Assembly (NCBI GenBank): GCA_016744335.1
Contig: JADGEO010000021.1
Location: 1 to 59,180 of the forward strand
DNA: 59,180 bases
From: Anaerolineales bacterium
GTDB taxonomy: Bacteria > Chloroflexota > Anaerolineae > Anaerolineales > Villigracilaceae
Reading direction: 5' to 3'
Positions 8,111-16,296 of the stretch are shown here, piece by piece. Both the position numbers and the translations under genes were made by a program. The notes beneath the pieces are model-generated. The model made no database searches. It saw nothing but the letters and a program-made list of their open reading frames with translations, and was not told the DNA's origin. Every line of letters begins with the position of its first letter. Position 1 is the stretch's first letter.

Positions 8111-8220
8111 GGTGGCTGAGTAGCTCCGAATGCTTTTTCGGAGCGTATCGAAGCCACGAAAAAGCCGATTTTATACTAATTCTTGGTTTCGATACGGCGA
8201 AAAGCATCGCCTACTCAACC
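8111..8220. repeat. Paired REP-like element (BIME layout)
   Basis: Two REP-like units face each other. The left unit is GGTGGCTGAGTAG, a hairpin CTCCGA/TCGGAG, then CGTATCGAAGCCA. The right unit is TGGTTTCGATACG, a hairpin GGCGA/TCGCC, then CTACTCAACC. GGTTGAGTAG with CGTATCGAAACC is a widespread REP-like motif in several bacterial phyla. It lies in a 348-bp gene-free stretch (8067-8414) whose other half holds a separate hairpin at 8315-8365. Confidence 0.7.
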
Positions 8221-8314
8221 AACACGCGCTTCTTCTTCCAAACTGTCATGTGACTAGTTTATTTCTTAATTTGCCTAATTTTAGTTTGGGTGTGTTTCAT
8301 TCGAATTGAAAATT

Positions 8315-8375
8315 ATAGCATGTAGCGAGTTTCGTTTTCTGATGCTGGAACACGCTACATGCTATGCGTTTTTTT
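8315..8375 (+). terminator. Hairpin with T tract, possible terminator or REP
   Basis: Perfect 13-bp arms ATAGCATGTAGCG (8315-8327) and CGCTACATGCTAT (8353-8365), a 25-nt loop, then a T run (8369-8375). The T tract is on the plus strand although flanking genes are on the minus strand, so it may simply be a repeat. Similar CACGCTACACG sequence occurs near 24477. Confidence 0.45.
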
Positions 8376-8414
8376 GTAACTCATTTGATGCGCACCCCTT
8401 TAGTTCTGCCTAGC

Positions 8415-8654
8415 TTATTTTGCTAGAGAGGGGATGGCGTTGCGTTGATTTTGTGTTGCAAGACCTTCGTAACGTACGCGCATTTTGCACCCGATATTTT
8501 CAAAGACTACGCCGAGTTTGGATAAAAGCCAGTATATGAGGATAGTCACTTTGCTCTTATTTATATGAGTAGCTTGATTATAAGCCATAGCTTCCGCTTC
8601 TTTATTGCGGTGGTATTCTTTATTTAGTAGTTCTTCGTATAGAAAATCATTCAC
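8415..8654 (-). CDS. Small MNDFLY-type protein 1, 79 residues
   Basis: It starts with GTG at 8654; AGGAG lies 7 nt upstream, which decides the start. The N-terminal 25 residues, MNDFLYEELLNKEYHRNKEA, match the N-terminus of the next small gene (MNDFLYLELLAEEYCREKTA). The rest contains a hydrophobic stretch VTILIYWLLSKLGVVF that could be a membrane or amphipathic helix, then a basic tail. I do not know the family. The duplicated start with separate good ribosome binding sites supports real translation. Confidence 0.6.
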   Translation of the reverse strand: MNDFLYEELLNKEYHRNKEAEAMAYNQATHINKSKVTILIYWLLSKLGVVFENIGCKMRVRYEGLATQNQRNAIPSLAK

Positions 8655-8681
8655 GATTGTTCTCCTTGCTCGAAAAGTGTG

Positions 8682-8801
8682 TTATTTTTTGAAGAAGAAG
8701 CTTGTTTTTTTCTTCTTCAGGATATTATTTCTTTTTGCAATTGCCGTTTTTTCACGGCAGTACTCTTCAGCTAATAATTCTAGGTATAAAAAGTCATTCA
8801 T
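8682..8801 (-). CDS. Small MNDFLY-type protein 2, 39 residues
   Basis: The ATG at 8801 (MNDFLYLELL) has GGAG 6 nt upstream; the longer frame to 8879 has no such site. The N-terminus is paralogous to the gene at 8415-8654. The C-terminus is short and very basic (ILKKKKTSFFFKK), as if the original second half had been lost or replaced by frameshift. It lies 27 bp upstream of its paralogue on the same strand. Confidence 0.5.
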   Translation of the reverse strand: MNDFLYLELLAEEYCREKTAIAKRNNILKKKKTSFFFKK

Positions 8802-8924
8802 AGTTATCTCCTTATCCAATCTCTCTTTTGCGCTCATTTCGATTATGCGCAAAATCGGGTTATGTTCATATAGTAGCATTTTGGTGAGGGAATGTCAAGA
8901 GGCAGTTTTTGTTTTAAATAAAAA

Positions 8925-8950
8925 AGCCGAGCGAATTTATTCGCTCGGCT
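8925..8950 (-). terminator. Terminator of the exporter operon
   Basis: Hairpin AGCCGAGCGAA / TTCGCTCGGCT read on the minus strand and followed there by a run of six T. It lies 27 bp after the stop of the HlyD-type gene and ends the operon that begins at the tetR gene. Confidence 0.85.
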
Positions 8951-8976
8951 CTCCTGTTTGCCTAGTTCTTTTATTC

Positions 8977-10290
8977 CTACTCCCCGCTCTCCTCAAAAAC
9001 CAAATCTGCGGGCATGCCTGGCTTCAACATGCCCTCTAGGTTTTGCACCGATAACTTGATAGCGAAGACGGTTGTCTGCCGCTCTTCTTTGGTTTGAACG
9101 TTGCGCGGCGTGTATTCGGCTTGGTCGGCGATGTGGACAACAATTGCCTCGAAGCTCTCTTCGGGGAAGGAATTAACAATTAGTGTAGCCATGTCTCCTA
9201 AGCTGATTTCCCCATAACGATCTTCGGGGATATAAACAGTGACTGTAAGTTCGTCTAGTTGTGCGACAGTCATTGCGGTAAGACCGGGGGAGAGCGTTTC
9301 GCCTATACTGATGCTTTTCGTTAAGACTACACCGTCAATAGGGGAGATGGTCTCAACTTTTGCCAATTGCGTATCAATTAGTGCTAATTGTGCTTCAACT
9401 TGCACCAAAGCCGATTTTGCTTGCTTTAGCATAGCCTCTGCTTGCGCTATGTTTTGCTCAGTCATAATCACTTCCGGAGCGTTTGCACCTGTTTCGGTAG
9501 TTCGCAGTCGGTCTATAGCTAAATTGTAGCGTTCTTTGGCAACTACATATTCTGCGCGGGCTTCAAGAACATCTTCTGCGCCTTCTGTGGTAAGGGCATC
9601 GTCATAATCTTCTATCGCTTCTTCAAGGTCAATTTTGGCATCGTCTAGCACTAATTTTGCGGCATCTTTTAGGTCTCCGCTGGGCGTTGCTTCGTGGACC
9701 TCATCTGCGGCTTCAAAGGCGAGGCGGGCATTGGCAAGCGATGCTTCAACATCAAGAAAGTCTTCGCTTCCCGCTTTTTTGCTGGTTTCTGTGAGTTTAT
9801 CTTCTTTTTTCTCTAATGCTTCTCGCGCGGCGTCTACTTCTGCTTCAATTGCGGCGTTTTGCTCTTCTGTATTGAAGTACCAAGTAGGGAGTTCAAATTC
9901 GCTCGGTTTGGATTCATCCCAGCTTTCGGTGCGCGTTTCTGCTTCTGCCGAGATTGTCGCTGAGAGCGTTTGCTCGTAAGTAAGTTCTGCGCTGGCGAGT
10001 GCTACTTCGGCGGCGTTGATATTGGCTTTAATTATAGCAACAGATGCCAATATATTTTCGCGTTCTGCCAATAAAAGGCTATCATCTACGCGGAGCAAAA
10101 CTGCTCCAGCTGAAATCTCTGCACCTTCAGCGGCATTAAGCTCAACAACGCGCCCTCCCAGCTCAGAGCTGAGATTAAGTTCACTGGCTTCGACCACGCC
10201 CGACGCCTCGAGCGTCCCGTTTTCTTCGTCTGCCGTACAAGCAGTTAGGGCTAAAATCAAAATCAGGGCTAAAAATAGTATTCTCTTCAT
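8977..10290 (-). CDS. ybhG-like: HlyD-family periplasmic adaptor lipoprotein of ABC exporter
   Basis: A 437-residue membrane-fusion/adaptor protein. The N-terminus is a lipoprotein signal with lipobox LTAC. The start at 10290 has AAAGGAG upstream, while the longer frame to 10341 has none and would bury the signal peptide. It has a biotinyl-lipoyl-like half motif (GVVEASELNLSSELGGRVVEL), a long acidic coiled-coil hairpin (about residues 85-310), the second lipoyl half (ISPIDGVVLTKSISIGETL) and a C-terminal beta-barrel (VYIPEDRYGEI). It should link the ABC-2 pump encoded upstream to the envelope. It is the last gene of the operon, 52 bp after the ATPase. Confidence 0.85.
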   Translation of the reverse strand: MKRILFLALILILALTACTADEENGTLEASGVVEASELNLSSELGGRVVELNAAEGAEISAGAVLLRVDDSLLLAERENILASVAIIKANINAAEVALASAELTYEQTLSATISAEAETRTESWDESKPSEFELPTWYFNTEEQNAAIEAEVDAAREALEKKEDKLTETSKKAGSEDFLDVEASLANARLAFEAADEVHEATPSGDLKDAAKLVLDDAKIDLEEAIEDYDDALTTEGAEDVLEARAEYVVAKERYNLAIDRLRTTETGANAPEVIMTEQNIAQAEAMLKQAKSALVQVEAQLALIDTQLAKVETISPIDGVVLTKSISIGETLSPGLTAMTVAQLDELTVTVYIPEDRYGEISLGDMATLIVNSFPEESFEAIVVHIADQAEYTPRNVQTKEERQTTVFAIKLSVQNLEGMLKPGMPADLVFEESGE

Positions 10291-10342
10291 AATCAAAACT
10301 CCTTTAGGTGTTTCTGTGTCGTGTGCCACGTGATATGACACA

Positions 10343-11302
10343 CTATTTCATGCTGGCAATAAAAACATCCTCGAGTGATGCTTCAATAATAGCCATATCT
10401 TCGACATATATCTTTTCTTTTTTGAGTAATTTCTGAATGGTATTTTTTTCTTTTTCAACATTGGGTGCAACAACATGTACCAGTGCACCATATAGCTCAA
10501 CTTCTTGAAGTGGGAGTTTTCCCGCCTTATTTGCCGCCCGCAAAACCCTAACTGTATTGACTGCATCTGAAGATGAGATTTCGAGCACTTGTCCGTCCAT
10601 CATCTCTTTTTTGATTTCGGCAGGTGAGCCATCGGCGATGATATTGCCGCGCTGAATAAAAGAAAGATGGTGGCAATGCTCGGCTTCATCCATATAATGG
10701 GTGGTTACAAAAACGCTCACTTTGTCGGCTACAAGTTGATAGAGCAGATCCCAGAAGGCGCGGCGTGAGATCGGGTCTACGCCTGCGGTGGGTTCATCAA
10801 GAAAAATAAGTTCAGGGCGATGTAAAATCGCCGCGCTAAGTGCCAGCCTCTGTCGCCATCCGCCAGAAAGGTCTTTGGTTTTTGCTTTTTCTCGCCCCTC
10901 CAATCCCGCCATTGCGAGTGCATCTTGGATGCGGGATTTGAGATCTGTATTATTCAACCCATACGCGGCACCATAAAATTGCAGGTTTTGGTGGACGGTC
11001 AGGTCGTTATATAAGCTGAATCGCTGGGACATATAGCCGGTACGCTGCTGGAGTTCGGCTTGGTTGCCTTTTACAGACATCCCAAGTGCTTGAACATCTC
11101 CTGCACTAGGAGCCAGCAACCCCAGCATCATGCGGATTGTGGTCGTTTTTCCCGACCCATTCGGACCGAGAAAACCGAATATCTCGCCGCGCTTGGCTTC
11201 AAAATTAATGCCGTTGACGGCAGTAAAGTCGCCAAAATGTTTGGTGAGATTTTTGGTGATAATAGCAGGTGATTGGGTCATAGTTTTTGAGTGTTTTTTC
11301 AA
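10343..11302 (-). CDS. ybhF-like: ABC exporter ATPase, equivalent to the C-terminal half of YbhF
   Basis: A 319-residue ABC ATPase: Walker A GPNGSGKTT, Q-loop YMSQRFSLY, signature LSGGWRQRLALS, Walker B LIFLDEPTAGVDP and H-loop VTTHYMDEAEHC. In E. coli YbhF two such domains are fused; here they are separate genes flanking the two permease genes. An internal ATG at 11281 (MTQSPAII) is a possible alternative start. The C-terminal ~90 residues form the small regulatory domain common in ABC-2 exporter ATPases (EDMAIIEASLEDVFIA). It powers export of an unknown, probably amphipathic or toxic compound. Confidence 0.88.
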   Translation of the reverse strand: MKKHSKTMTQSPAIITKNLTKHFGDFTAVNGINFEAKRGEIFGFLGPNGSGKTTTIRMMLGLLAPSAGDVQALGMSVKGNQAELQQRTGYMSQRFSLYNDLTVHQNLQFYGAAYGLNNTDLKSRIQDALAMAGLEGREKAKTKDLSGGWRQRLALSAAILHRPELIFLDEPTAGVDPISRRAFWDLLYQLVADKVSVFVTTHYMDEAEHCHHLSFIQRGNIIADGSPAEIKKEMMDGQVLEISSSDAVNTVRVLRAANKAGKLPLQEVELYGALVHVVAPNVEKEKNTIQKLLKKEKIYVEDMAIIEASLEDVFIASMK

Positions 11303-11310
11303 CGCTAATT

Positions 11311-11395
11311 TTCGAGAATGGGCGAATGTCGCAAATGTTTTTATTTGTATAGTTTTATTCGCGCAATTCGCTAATTCGCGACGTTCGCGTTAAAG
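11311..11395. repeat. Imperfect foldback of GCGAATG units
   Basis: AACGCTAATTTTCGAGAATG faces CTAATTCGCGACGTTCGCGTT across an AT-rich centre. A related element with GCGAATGACGCGAATG and GCGTCATTCG occurs at 58233-58281. It is a REP-like spacer inside the exporter operon. Confidence 0.5.
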
Positions 11396-11405
11396 CTGTT
11401 TCTAT

Positions 11406-12530
11406 TTAATCCAGAGCTTTTCGCACAAAGCGCAATGAAAAAGTCATAATAATTGTGCCAAGAACTGCCAACACAGCGACATGGGGCCATAAGACATCCA
11501 TCCCCGCACCTTTGAGCAGGATGCCGCGTAATATCTCCAGCCAATGATGGGCGGGGACGATATTAGCGAAAAACTGTAAGGCTTGCGGCATCGATTCGAC
11601 TGGAGCCGCGTAGCCTGTGAACATAAAGTCAGTCATTCCAACCAGCAGAACAAGCAAAAAGGCTTGCATTTGTGTTTTGGAAATAACAGAAAGCACCATC
11701 CCCTTGCCCAGTTCAACGAGCAAATAACCAAAGGCAAGAATAAAAAGTAGAGGGAGTGAGCCGCGTATTGGCACTTTGAAGACGAAATGCACCATAGCCA
11801 GCATCAGTGTGAAATCGGTCATCGCAATGATTATGACGGGAATTGCCTTGCCAATGATGATTTCAAGCGAAGAGAAAGGCATCACGAGTAATTGTTCTAA
11901 GGTTCCTAATTCTCTTTCACGAGAGAATGCTAAGGCGGCAAAGAGTAGCGTAGTGAACTCAAGCATTAATCCCATTTCGGCGGGAGTGGTGTAGAGAGCC
12001 TCGCTAAGTGCTTCGTTAAACCAAACTCTTAGACGGGGTGCAAAGCCTGAGAATTCATCGGGGGAGAGCTTCAATCTTTTGATAATCAGATTCTCATTTA
12101 ATGAAGCGATTACGCCTTCTGCTGCGCGCAACGCTGTCGTTGCGGGGACACTCTCCGCTCCGTTCAAAACCATAGATAACGTTGGATTTCCGTTTGATGC
12201 GGCCATTTCTTCTGCGTAATCAGGTGGGATGATAATTGCCGCGCTAATTTGACCGCGCTCAAGCGCATCTTCAATCGTTTGGAAATCTTCGACCATCGCT
12301 TCTAAGGCAAAGGTTTCGGTGTTTTCCAAGGAAATAACTAAAGAACGGCTGGCGGCACTGCGGTCATGATCTAAGACCATGAGGGGGAGATTTTGGATGG
12401 GGCGGGCAGTTGCCCAGCCGACAGCCATCAATTCTAGTACGCCGCCGAGGAGCATGAAGGCGGGTAGCCACCAGTCGTTGCGGAGGTGGATGAATTCTTT
12501 TTTTGTGAGGGCGAGAATACGTTTTAGCAT
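11406..12530 (-). CDS. ybhR-like: ABC-2 type permease
   Basis: A 374-residue ABC-2 permease: one N-terminal membrane segment (about residues 22-42), a large extracytoplasmic domain (about 50-180, with DHDRSAASRSLV near its start), then five membrane segments in the C-terminal half. ERELGTLEQLLVMPFSSLEIIIGK is the conserved coupling region of YbhR/YhhJ-type exporters. It pairs with the second permease at 12652-13785, to which it is clearly related (DRSAxSR, ReLGTlEQL). The start ATG has only a weak ribosome binding site. Confidence 0.88.
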   Translation of the reverse strand: MLKRILALTKKEFIHLRNDWWLPAFMLLGGVLELMAVGWATARPIQNLPLMVLDHDRSAASRSLVISLENTETFALEAMVEDFQTIEDALERGQISAAIIIPPDYAEEMAASNGNPTLSMVLNGAESVPATTALRAAEGVIASLNENLIIKRLKLSPDEFSGFAPRLRVWFNEALSEALYTTPAEMGLMLEFTTLLFAALAFSRERELGTLEQLLVMPFSSLEIIIGKAIPVIIIAMTDFTLMLAMVHFVFKVPIRGSLPLLFILAFGYLLVELGKGMVLSVISKTQMQAFLLVLLVGMTDFMFTGYAAPVESMPQALQFFANIVPAHHWLEILRGILLKGAGMDVLWPHVAVLAVLGTIIMTFSLRFVRKALD

Positions 12531-12537
12531 AAAGTTT

Positions 12538-12572
12538 TATCCACAGATTACGCAGATTTTACAGATTTTTTT
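12538..12572. repeat. CCACAGATTA repeat within operon spacer
   Basis: TTATCCACAGATTACGCAG followed by ATTTTACAGATTTTTTT, close to the copy at 1937. It lies in the 121-bp spacer between the two permease genes. Confidence 0.5.
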
Positions 12573-12651
12573 GTTTTTCTTAGAAGGTTAGTATGTTTGA
12601 AAGTTCAAAACTAGACCATAGCGGCTGTAGTGTATCGAAACCAGAATAGAT

Positions 12652-13785
12652 TTAACCTAACTTCTTTCGGAAGAACAACGCCGCAATCCCGGTAAAGGAA
12701 AAGCCCAATATAACCAGCATCACCGCATAGGGCCACAGAACATCTAACCCAACGCCAGGGAGGAAGATACCGCGTGTAATCATGGCGTAATGTGTGCCGG
12801 GCATTGCAAGTGACTCAAGCCGCATGATTTCTGGCATAGAGACGATAGGGAAGAAGATGCCTGTTAGAAAGAAGCCGGGAAAGAAGATCATTAAAAAGGA
12901 AACGCCCATTGCCGCGGCTTGCGACTTCATGAAAATGCCGATGATAATTCCCATGCTGAGAACGGCGAACATGAAGAGTGCTGAAAGCGCAAAGAAAAGA
13001 GGGAAAGAGCCATTAAAAGGCACTTTAAACCAGAATATGGCTAATAATGGAAGAAAGATTACATTTACCAGACCAGCGACAATATAGGGAATCATCTTGC
13101 CGACCAGCAACTCGCCACGCCCGATTGGAGTTGCCATCAATTGCTCCATTGTGCCGTGTTCCCGTTCGTGGGCGAGGGCGAGCGCAACTGACAAAGCCGG
13201 CATCCCGAGTACCATCGAAATCAAGCCCGGGATAAGGTCGTTTCGGGGTTTTAATCCTGGGTTGTACCAAGTTCGGATTCTCAAATCCAGTGGGTTGAGG
13301 GCATCGGTTAAAAAACCCATCGCCTGAATCTGGGTAAAGAGTGCTTCGTTTGCAAACTTTTCTGCGCGTGAGGCAATATGCTCCACTGCAAACCCACCGC
13401 TTTCTGGCTCGGTTCCGTCAATAATCACCTGCATCGGCATCCCGCGCATTGCCAGCAAATCTTGTGAAAAATTGGGGTCAATCACTAACGCCGCTTTCAC
13501 ATCGCCGTGCATTAGCAGATTTTCAATTTCGGCAATTGAGCCGACTTGGGCGTATAAATCAAGGTCGTCGCCAGAGACAATTTGTTGCACAAAGTCACGA
13601 GAAGTCGCGCTGCGGTCATAATCGAGAACGGCGATGGGGATATGCTGTAGCTCAACGGTGAGCGCATACGCCATTAGTAAAAGCATTGCTGTTGGTGTGA
13701 AGACGACTAAAATTAGCGTGCTTTTATCGCGGAGTATATGATTGAATTCTTTGCGAGTAATTGCGAGAATATGACGGAGGGACAT
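12652..13785 (-). CDS. ybhS-like: ABC-2 type permease
   Basis: A 377-residue ABC-2 permease, paralogous to the neighbour at 11406-12530: N-terminal membrane anchor (LILVVFTPTAMLLLMAYAL), extracytoplasmic domain with DYDRSATSRDFVQQI, and a C-terminal membrane domain preceded by AHEREHGTMEQLMATPI. The permeases likely form a heterodimer driven by the two ATPases. AAGGAAA before the ATG supports the start. Confidence 0.88.
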   Translation of the reverse strand: MSLRHILAITRKEFNHILRDKSTLILVVFTPTAMLLLMAYALTVELQHIPIAVLDYDRSATSRDFVQQIVSGDDLDLYAQVGSIAEIENLLMHGDVKAALVIDPNFSQDLLAMRGMPMQVIIDGTEPESGGFAVEHIASRAEKFANEALFTQIQAMGFLTDALNPLDLRIRTWYNPGLKPRNDLIPGLISMVLGMPALSVALALAHEREHGTMEQLMATPIGRGELLVGKMIPYIVAGLVNVIFLPLLAIFWFKVPFNGSFPLFFALSALFMFAVLSMGIIIGIFMKSQAAAMGVSFLMIFFPGFFLTGIFFPIVSMPEIMRLESLAMPGTHYAMITRGIFLPGVGLDVLWPYAVMLVILGFSFTGIAALFFRKKLG

Positions 13786-13856
13786 GGGTTTCCTTGTAGA
13801 GATTAGTAAATTAGGGGGCTGAAATCTGTAGAATGTTTTTTCTGATTCTAGATTTA

Positions 13857-14798
13857 CTAATCCCTAATGTCAGTTTCTTGTTTTTGGATGAGTGAAATAA
13901 AGGCTTCTTCCATGCGGACGGGGGCAACGCGCGCGCCCCGAAACTTGATACCGTTTTTCGACAGAGTTTTGGTGACTTGCTTTAATCTTTTCTTCCCATC
14001 ATCGACAAGCAGATGCAATGCCTCACCGTAGGTTTGTGCCTCAAGCACCCCGGGCAGATTCTCTACGAGAGTCTTTGCTTTTTGCCATTCATCGGTCAAA
14101 AACTCGACCATTTCTCCAGGCAATGCCGCCTTGATTTGACGCGGCGTATCGCAGATGATGAGCTTGCCTTCATAGATAAGCCCAACGCGCGAGCAACGAT
14201 CGGCTTCATCCATATAGGGCGTGCTGACGATGATCGTTGTGCCGTTTAAATGTAGATTTGTGAGAATATCCCAAAATTCACGTCGTGAGATGGGGTCTAC
14301 GCCTGTTGTTGGCTCATCAAGAAGCAAAATCTTCGGCTCGTGAATTAGCGTACACGCGAGAGCCAGCTTCTTCTGCATCCCGCCAGAGAGATGTCCTGCA
14401 CGGCGATCTGTGAACTCGGTCAGCCTTGCAAATTGAAGCAGGTTTTCAGTGCGCTCTGCCATTTCTTTTCTGGGTACATTGTAAATCTCAGCGAAGAAGC
14501 GTAGATTTTCAAGAACGGTTAGTTCAGCGTAAAGGCTGAATTGCTGTGCCATATAGCCGATATGATTTTTAATCGATTCTGATTGTTTCCGCAAATTGTA
14601 GCCAGCAACAGTTGCCTCACCTTCGCTCAGGTTCAGCAACCCTGCTAACAAACGGAGGGTGGTTGTTTTCCCCGCGCCATCTGGTCCGACCAAGCCGAAT
14701 AGCTCGCCGCTGTTAATCGTTAAATCTAATGCGTCTACGGCGCGCGTCTTCTTGAAATCTCGGGATAATCCCGTTGTTTGGATAATCGAATCTGTCAT
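13857..14798 (-). CDS. ybhF-like: ABC exporter ATPase, equivalent to the N-terminal half of YbhF
   Basis: A 313-residue ABC ATPase with Walker A GPDGAGKTT (the D at the third position is typical of the first domain of YbhF), Q-loop YMAQQFSLY, signature LSGGMQKKLALA, Walker B LLLDEPTTGVDP and H-loop VSTPYMDEADRC, where the usual His-switch residue is replaced by Pro (STPYMDEA against TTHYMDEA in the other ATPase). It may therefore be the less active of a two-site ATPase pair. It lies 18 bp after the small membrane protein gene. Confidence 0.88.
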   Translation of the reverse strand: MTDSIIQTTGLSRDFKKTRAVDALDLTINSGELFGLVGPDGAGKTTTLRLLAGLLNLSEGEATVAGYNLRKQSESIKNHIGYMAQQFSLYAELTVLENLRFFAEIYNVPRKEMAERTENLLQFARLTEFTDRRAGHLSGGMQKKLALACTLIHEPKILLLDEPTTGVDPISRREFWDILTNLHLNGTTIIVSTPYMDEADRCSRVGLIYEGKLIICDTPRQIKAALPGEMVEFLTDEWQKAKTLVENLPGVLEAQTYGEALHLLVDDGKKRLKQVTKTLSKNGIKFRGARVAPVRMEEAFISLIQKQETDIRD

Positions 14799-14816
14799 TT
14801 CATCCTATTTCCTGAT

Positions 14817-15077
14817 TTACTGATTTTTCTTGGAGTAACGAATGAGCCATAAAACGAAAAGTGCAGTGAGAGGGGGTTCGGCAATTATGCCAATCCATTT
14901 GAGGGTTTCTGAGAAGCCCATCATGGGGATGACGAACCAATCGAGCAAACCAGTAATAACGGTGGCGATAATGGCGGTAGGGTAATTATTGAAATCGTCT
15001 TTCCAGATTAACCCAGCGACGAAGCCTGTGATGAGTCCAACAGCTATCATGGCAAGAATTAGATATAAGATTTCCAT
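14817..15077 (-). CDS. Small membrane protein, GlsB/YeaQ-like
   Basis: An 86-residue protein with three hydrophobic segments (about residues 3-25, 34-52 and 60-80). Size and glycine pattern resemble GlsB/YeaQ-type small membrane proteins, but identification is weak. GAAGGAG precedes the ATG. It sits between the Ddn-like gene and the first ATPase and is presumably co-transcribed. Confidence 0.6.
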   Translation of the reverse strand: MEILYLILAMIAVGLITGFVAGLIWKDDFNNYPTAIIATVITGLLDWFVIPMMGFSETLKWIGIIAEPPLTALFVLWLIRYSKKNQ

Positions 15078-15080
15078 TTT

Positions 15081-15560
15081 TTACTCCTTCTTTTGAATAT
15101 GAAAAGCAATTACAGGTAAGGTTTCGGCTAAATTATGCAAAGACTTTTTGCTTCCATCATAAGAAAGACCGACAACTTTCATTAATTCACGCAAAGAGCG
15201 GGGATGTTCTTTTGCGTAAATGCTTAAAATTTCTTCTGCATTTTTTAGGGGGAGACGCTCTGCAAGTGCATTCATTTTATTGCGCCCTATCTGAATTTTT
15301 ACCTCAGGTGTGTCTAAGATGTTTTTATACCATTGCGATTTTTCGCCAAATCCAGAAACTACATAATAGGCTTCTTGGGTGTGGTGAACGACTTCTAACA
15401 CGGCTTCGCGAGCTATTCCGCTTTTGCGCCCGATATGGGTGAGGTGCAAAAAACGTTTTCCTAGTAACCAGCCCAAATGCCAACGATAGAGCCAAATTGG
15501 GGCGCGCCAGAACCAGGCTTTCCACCCACGAGGTGGTTTTCGGAGATTGGTTGAGGGCAT
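15081..15560 (-). CDS. Ddn-type deazaflavin (F420)-dependent oxidoreductase
   Basis: A 159-residue protein of the Ddn/DUF385 family: LTHIGRKSGIAREAVLEVV, then YYVVSGFGEKSQWYKNI and VKIQIGRNKMNALAERL are the family hallmarks. Characterised members (mycobacterial Ddn) reduce quinones or nitroimidazoles with F420H2. The N-terminus is amphipathic (WFWRAPIWLYRW), suggesting membrane association as in Ddn. The ATG overlaps the stop codon of tetR (TAATG), so the two are translationally coupled. Its place in the exporter operon suggests modification and export of the same toxic compound. Confidence 0.85.
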   Translation of the reverse strand: MPSTNLRKPPRGWKAWFWRAPIWLYRWHLGWLLGKRFLHLTHIGRKSGIAREAVLEVVHHTQEAYYVVSGFGEKSQWYKNILDTPEVKIQIGRNKMNALAERLPLKNAEEILSIYAKEHPRSLRELMKVVGLSYDGSKKSLHNLAETLPVIAFHIQKKE

Positions 15561-16156
15561 TAGGCTTTTAACCCTTCTAGAACTAAGTCCATGCCAGATT
15601 GAAGGTTTCTCTCTAGATCGACTGTTTCAGGGTCGTAAACCCAGAGTAAAATTGTGCCTTCAAAAATTGCACCTATTGTAATGGCAACATCTTTGGCATT
15701 ATTTGCTCTAAATTCTTCTGCATCAATACCGTCTTGGATAATGGGGGTAATCAAATTGAAATAAGTGTGCAAATATGTTTTAAAAGCCTTTTGAACAGCA
15801 TTTTGCCGAAAAAGACGACCTAAAAACTCATACATAATCGGGATTAGCTTTGTCCAATTCTGCATTCCTGCAATCATCTCTTCTGTGAATAAAAGTAGTT
15901 TTTCAGAAGCGGGGCGGGGGGCATCTTTTAGTAATAGCAAATCGGCAAATTCGCGTTCAAAGAGTTTTCCCAGCAGGTGAGTGATAATTGCATCTTTGTT
16001 CTTGAAATATAAATAAAGCGCGCCCTTGCTCAACTCTGCTTCTTCGGCGATGTCAGTCATGCGCGCCTTATCAAATCCTTTTTCAGCAAAAACTTTTGTA
16101 GCGGCTTCTGTAATTTGCTCTCTACGCTCTTCGCTTAGATCGGTCTTGGGGGACAT
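15560..16156 (-). CDS. TetR family transcriptional regulator
   Basis: A 198-residue regulator. The N-terminal helix-turn-helix spans about residues 13-59: [41 protein letters not shown] (in two parts, the TetR signature). The C-terminal ligand-binding domain is divergent. It is the first gene of the exporter operon. A near-perfect palindrome lies between its -10 box and start codon, so it most likely represses its own operon and is released by the exported ligand. AAGGAG lies 4 nt before the ATG. Confidence 0.92.
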   Translation of the reverse strand: MSPKTDLSEERREQITEAATKVFAEKGFDKARMTDIAEEAELSKGALYLYFKNKDAIITHLLGKLFEREFADLLLLKDAPRPASEKLLLFTEEMIAGMQNWTKLIPIMYEFLGRLFRQNAVQKAFKTYLHTYFNLITPIIQDGIDAEEFRANNAKDVAITIGAIFEGTILLWVYDPETVDLERNLQSGMDLVLEGLKA

Positions 16157-16166
16157 GAAACTCCTT

Positions 16167-16186
16167 CTGACTGACCAGTCAGTCAG
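16167..16186. promoter_or_regulatory. TetR operator palindrome
   Basis: CTGACTGAC-CA-GTCAGTCAG: two perfect 9-bp arms around a 2-nt centre. It lies between the -10 box and the ribosome binding site of tetR, where bound repressor would block early transcription. The TGACTGAC half-sites are typical of TetR/AcrR-family operators. Confidence 0.85.
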
Positions 16187-16196
16187 TTGTTTTTAT

Positions 16197-16224
16197 ATTA
16201 TATATAGATAGGGTTGCAAGTCAA
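16197..16224 (-). promoter_or_regulatory. Promoter of the tetR-exporter operon
   Basis: On the minus strand: TTGACT (16224-16219), a 16-nt spacer, TATAAT (16202-16197). The operator palindrome follows directly downstream. Confidence 0.8.
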
Positions 16225-16243
16225 GAGGCAAAGTATGAGAATC

Positions 16244-16273
16244 AAAAAAAGCCCTCTCAAAAGAGAGGGCTTT
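16244..16273 (-). terminator. Terminator of the cold-shock gene
   Basis: Stem AAAGCCCTCTC / GAGAGGGCTTT with an AAAA loop (16248-16273), followed on the minus strand by a run of seven T. It lies 23 bp after the csp stop codon and separates csp from the tetR promoter. Confidence 0.88.
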
Positions 16274-16296
16274 CTAATTGTCAAAATAAATTCTGA

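Noticed and set aside
9239..10333. Plus-strand Ser/Ala-rich frames opposite the HlyD-type gene
   Set aside because: Products are the antisense of Glu/Ala-rich coiled coil; no family or start signal.
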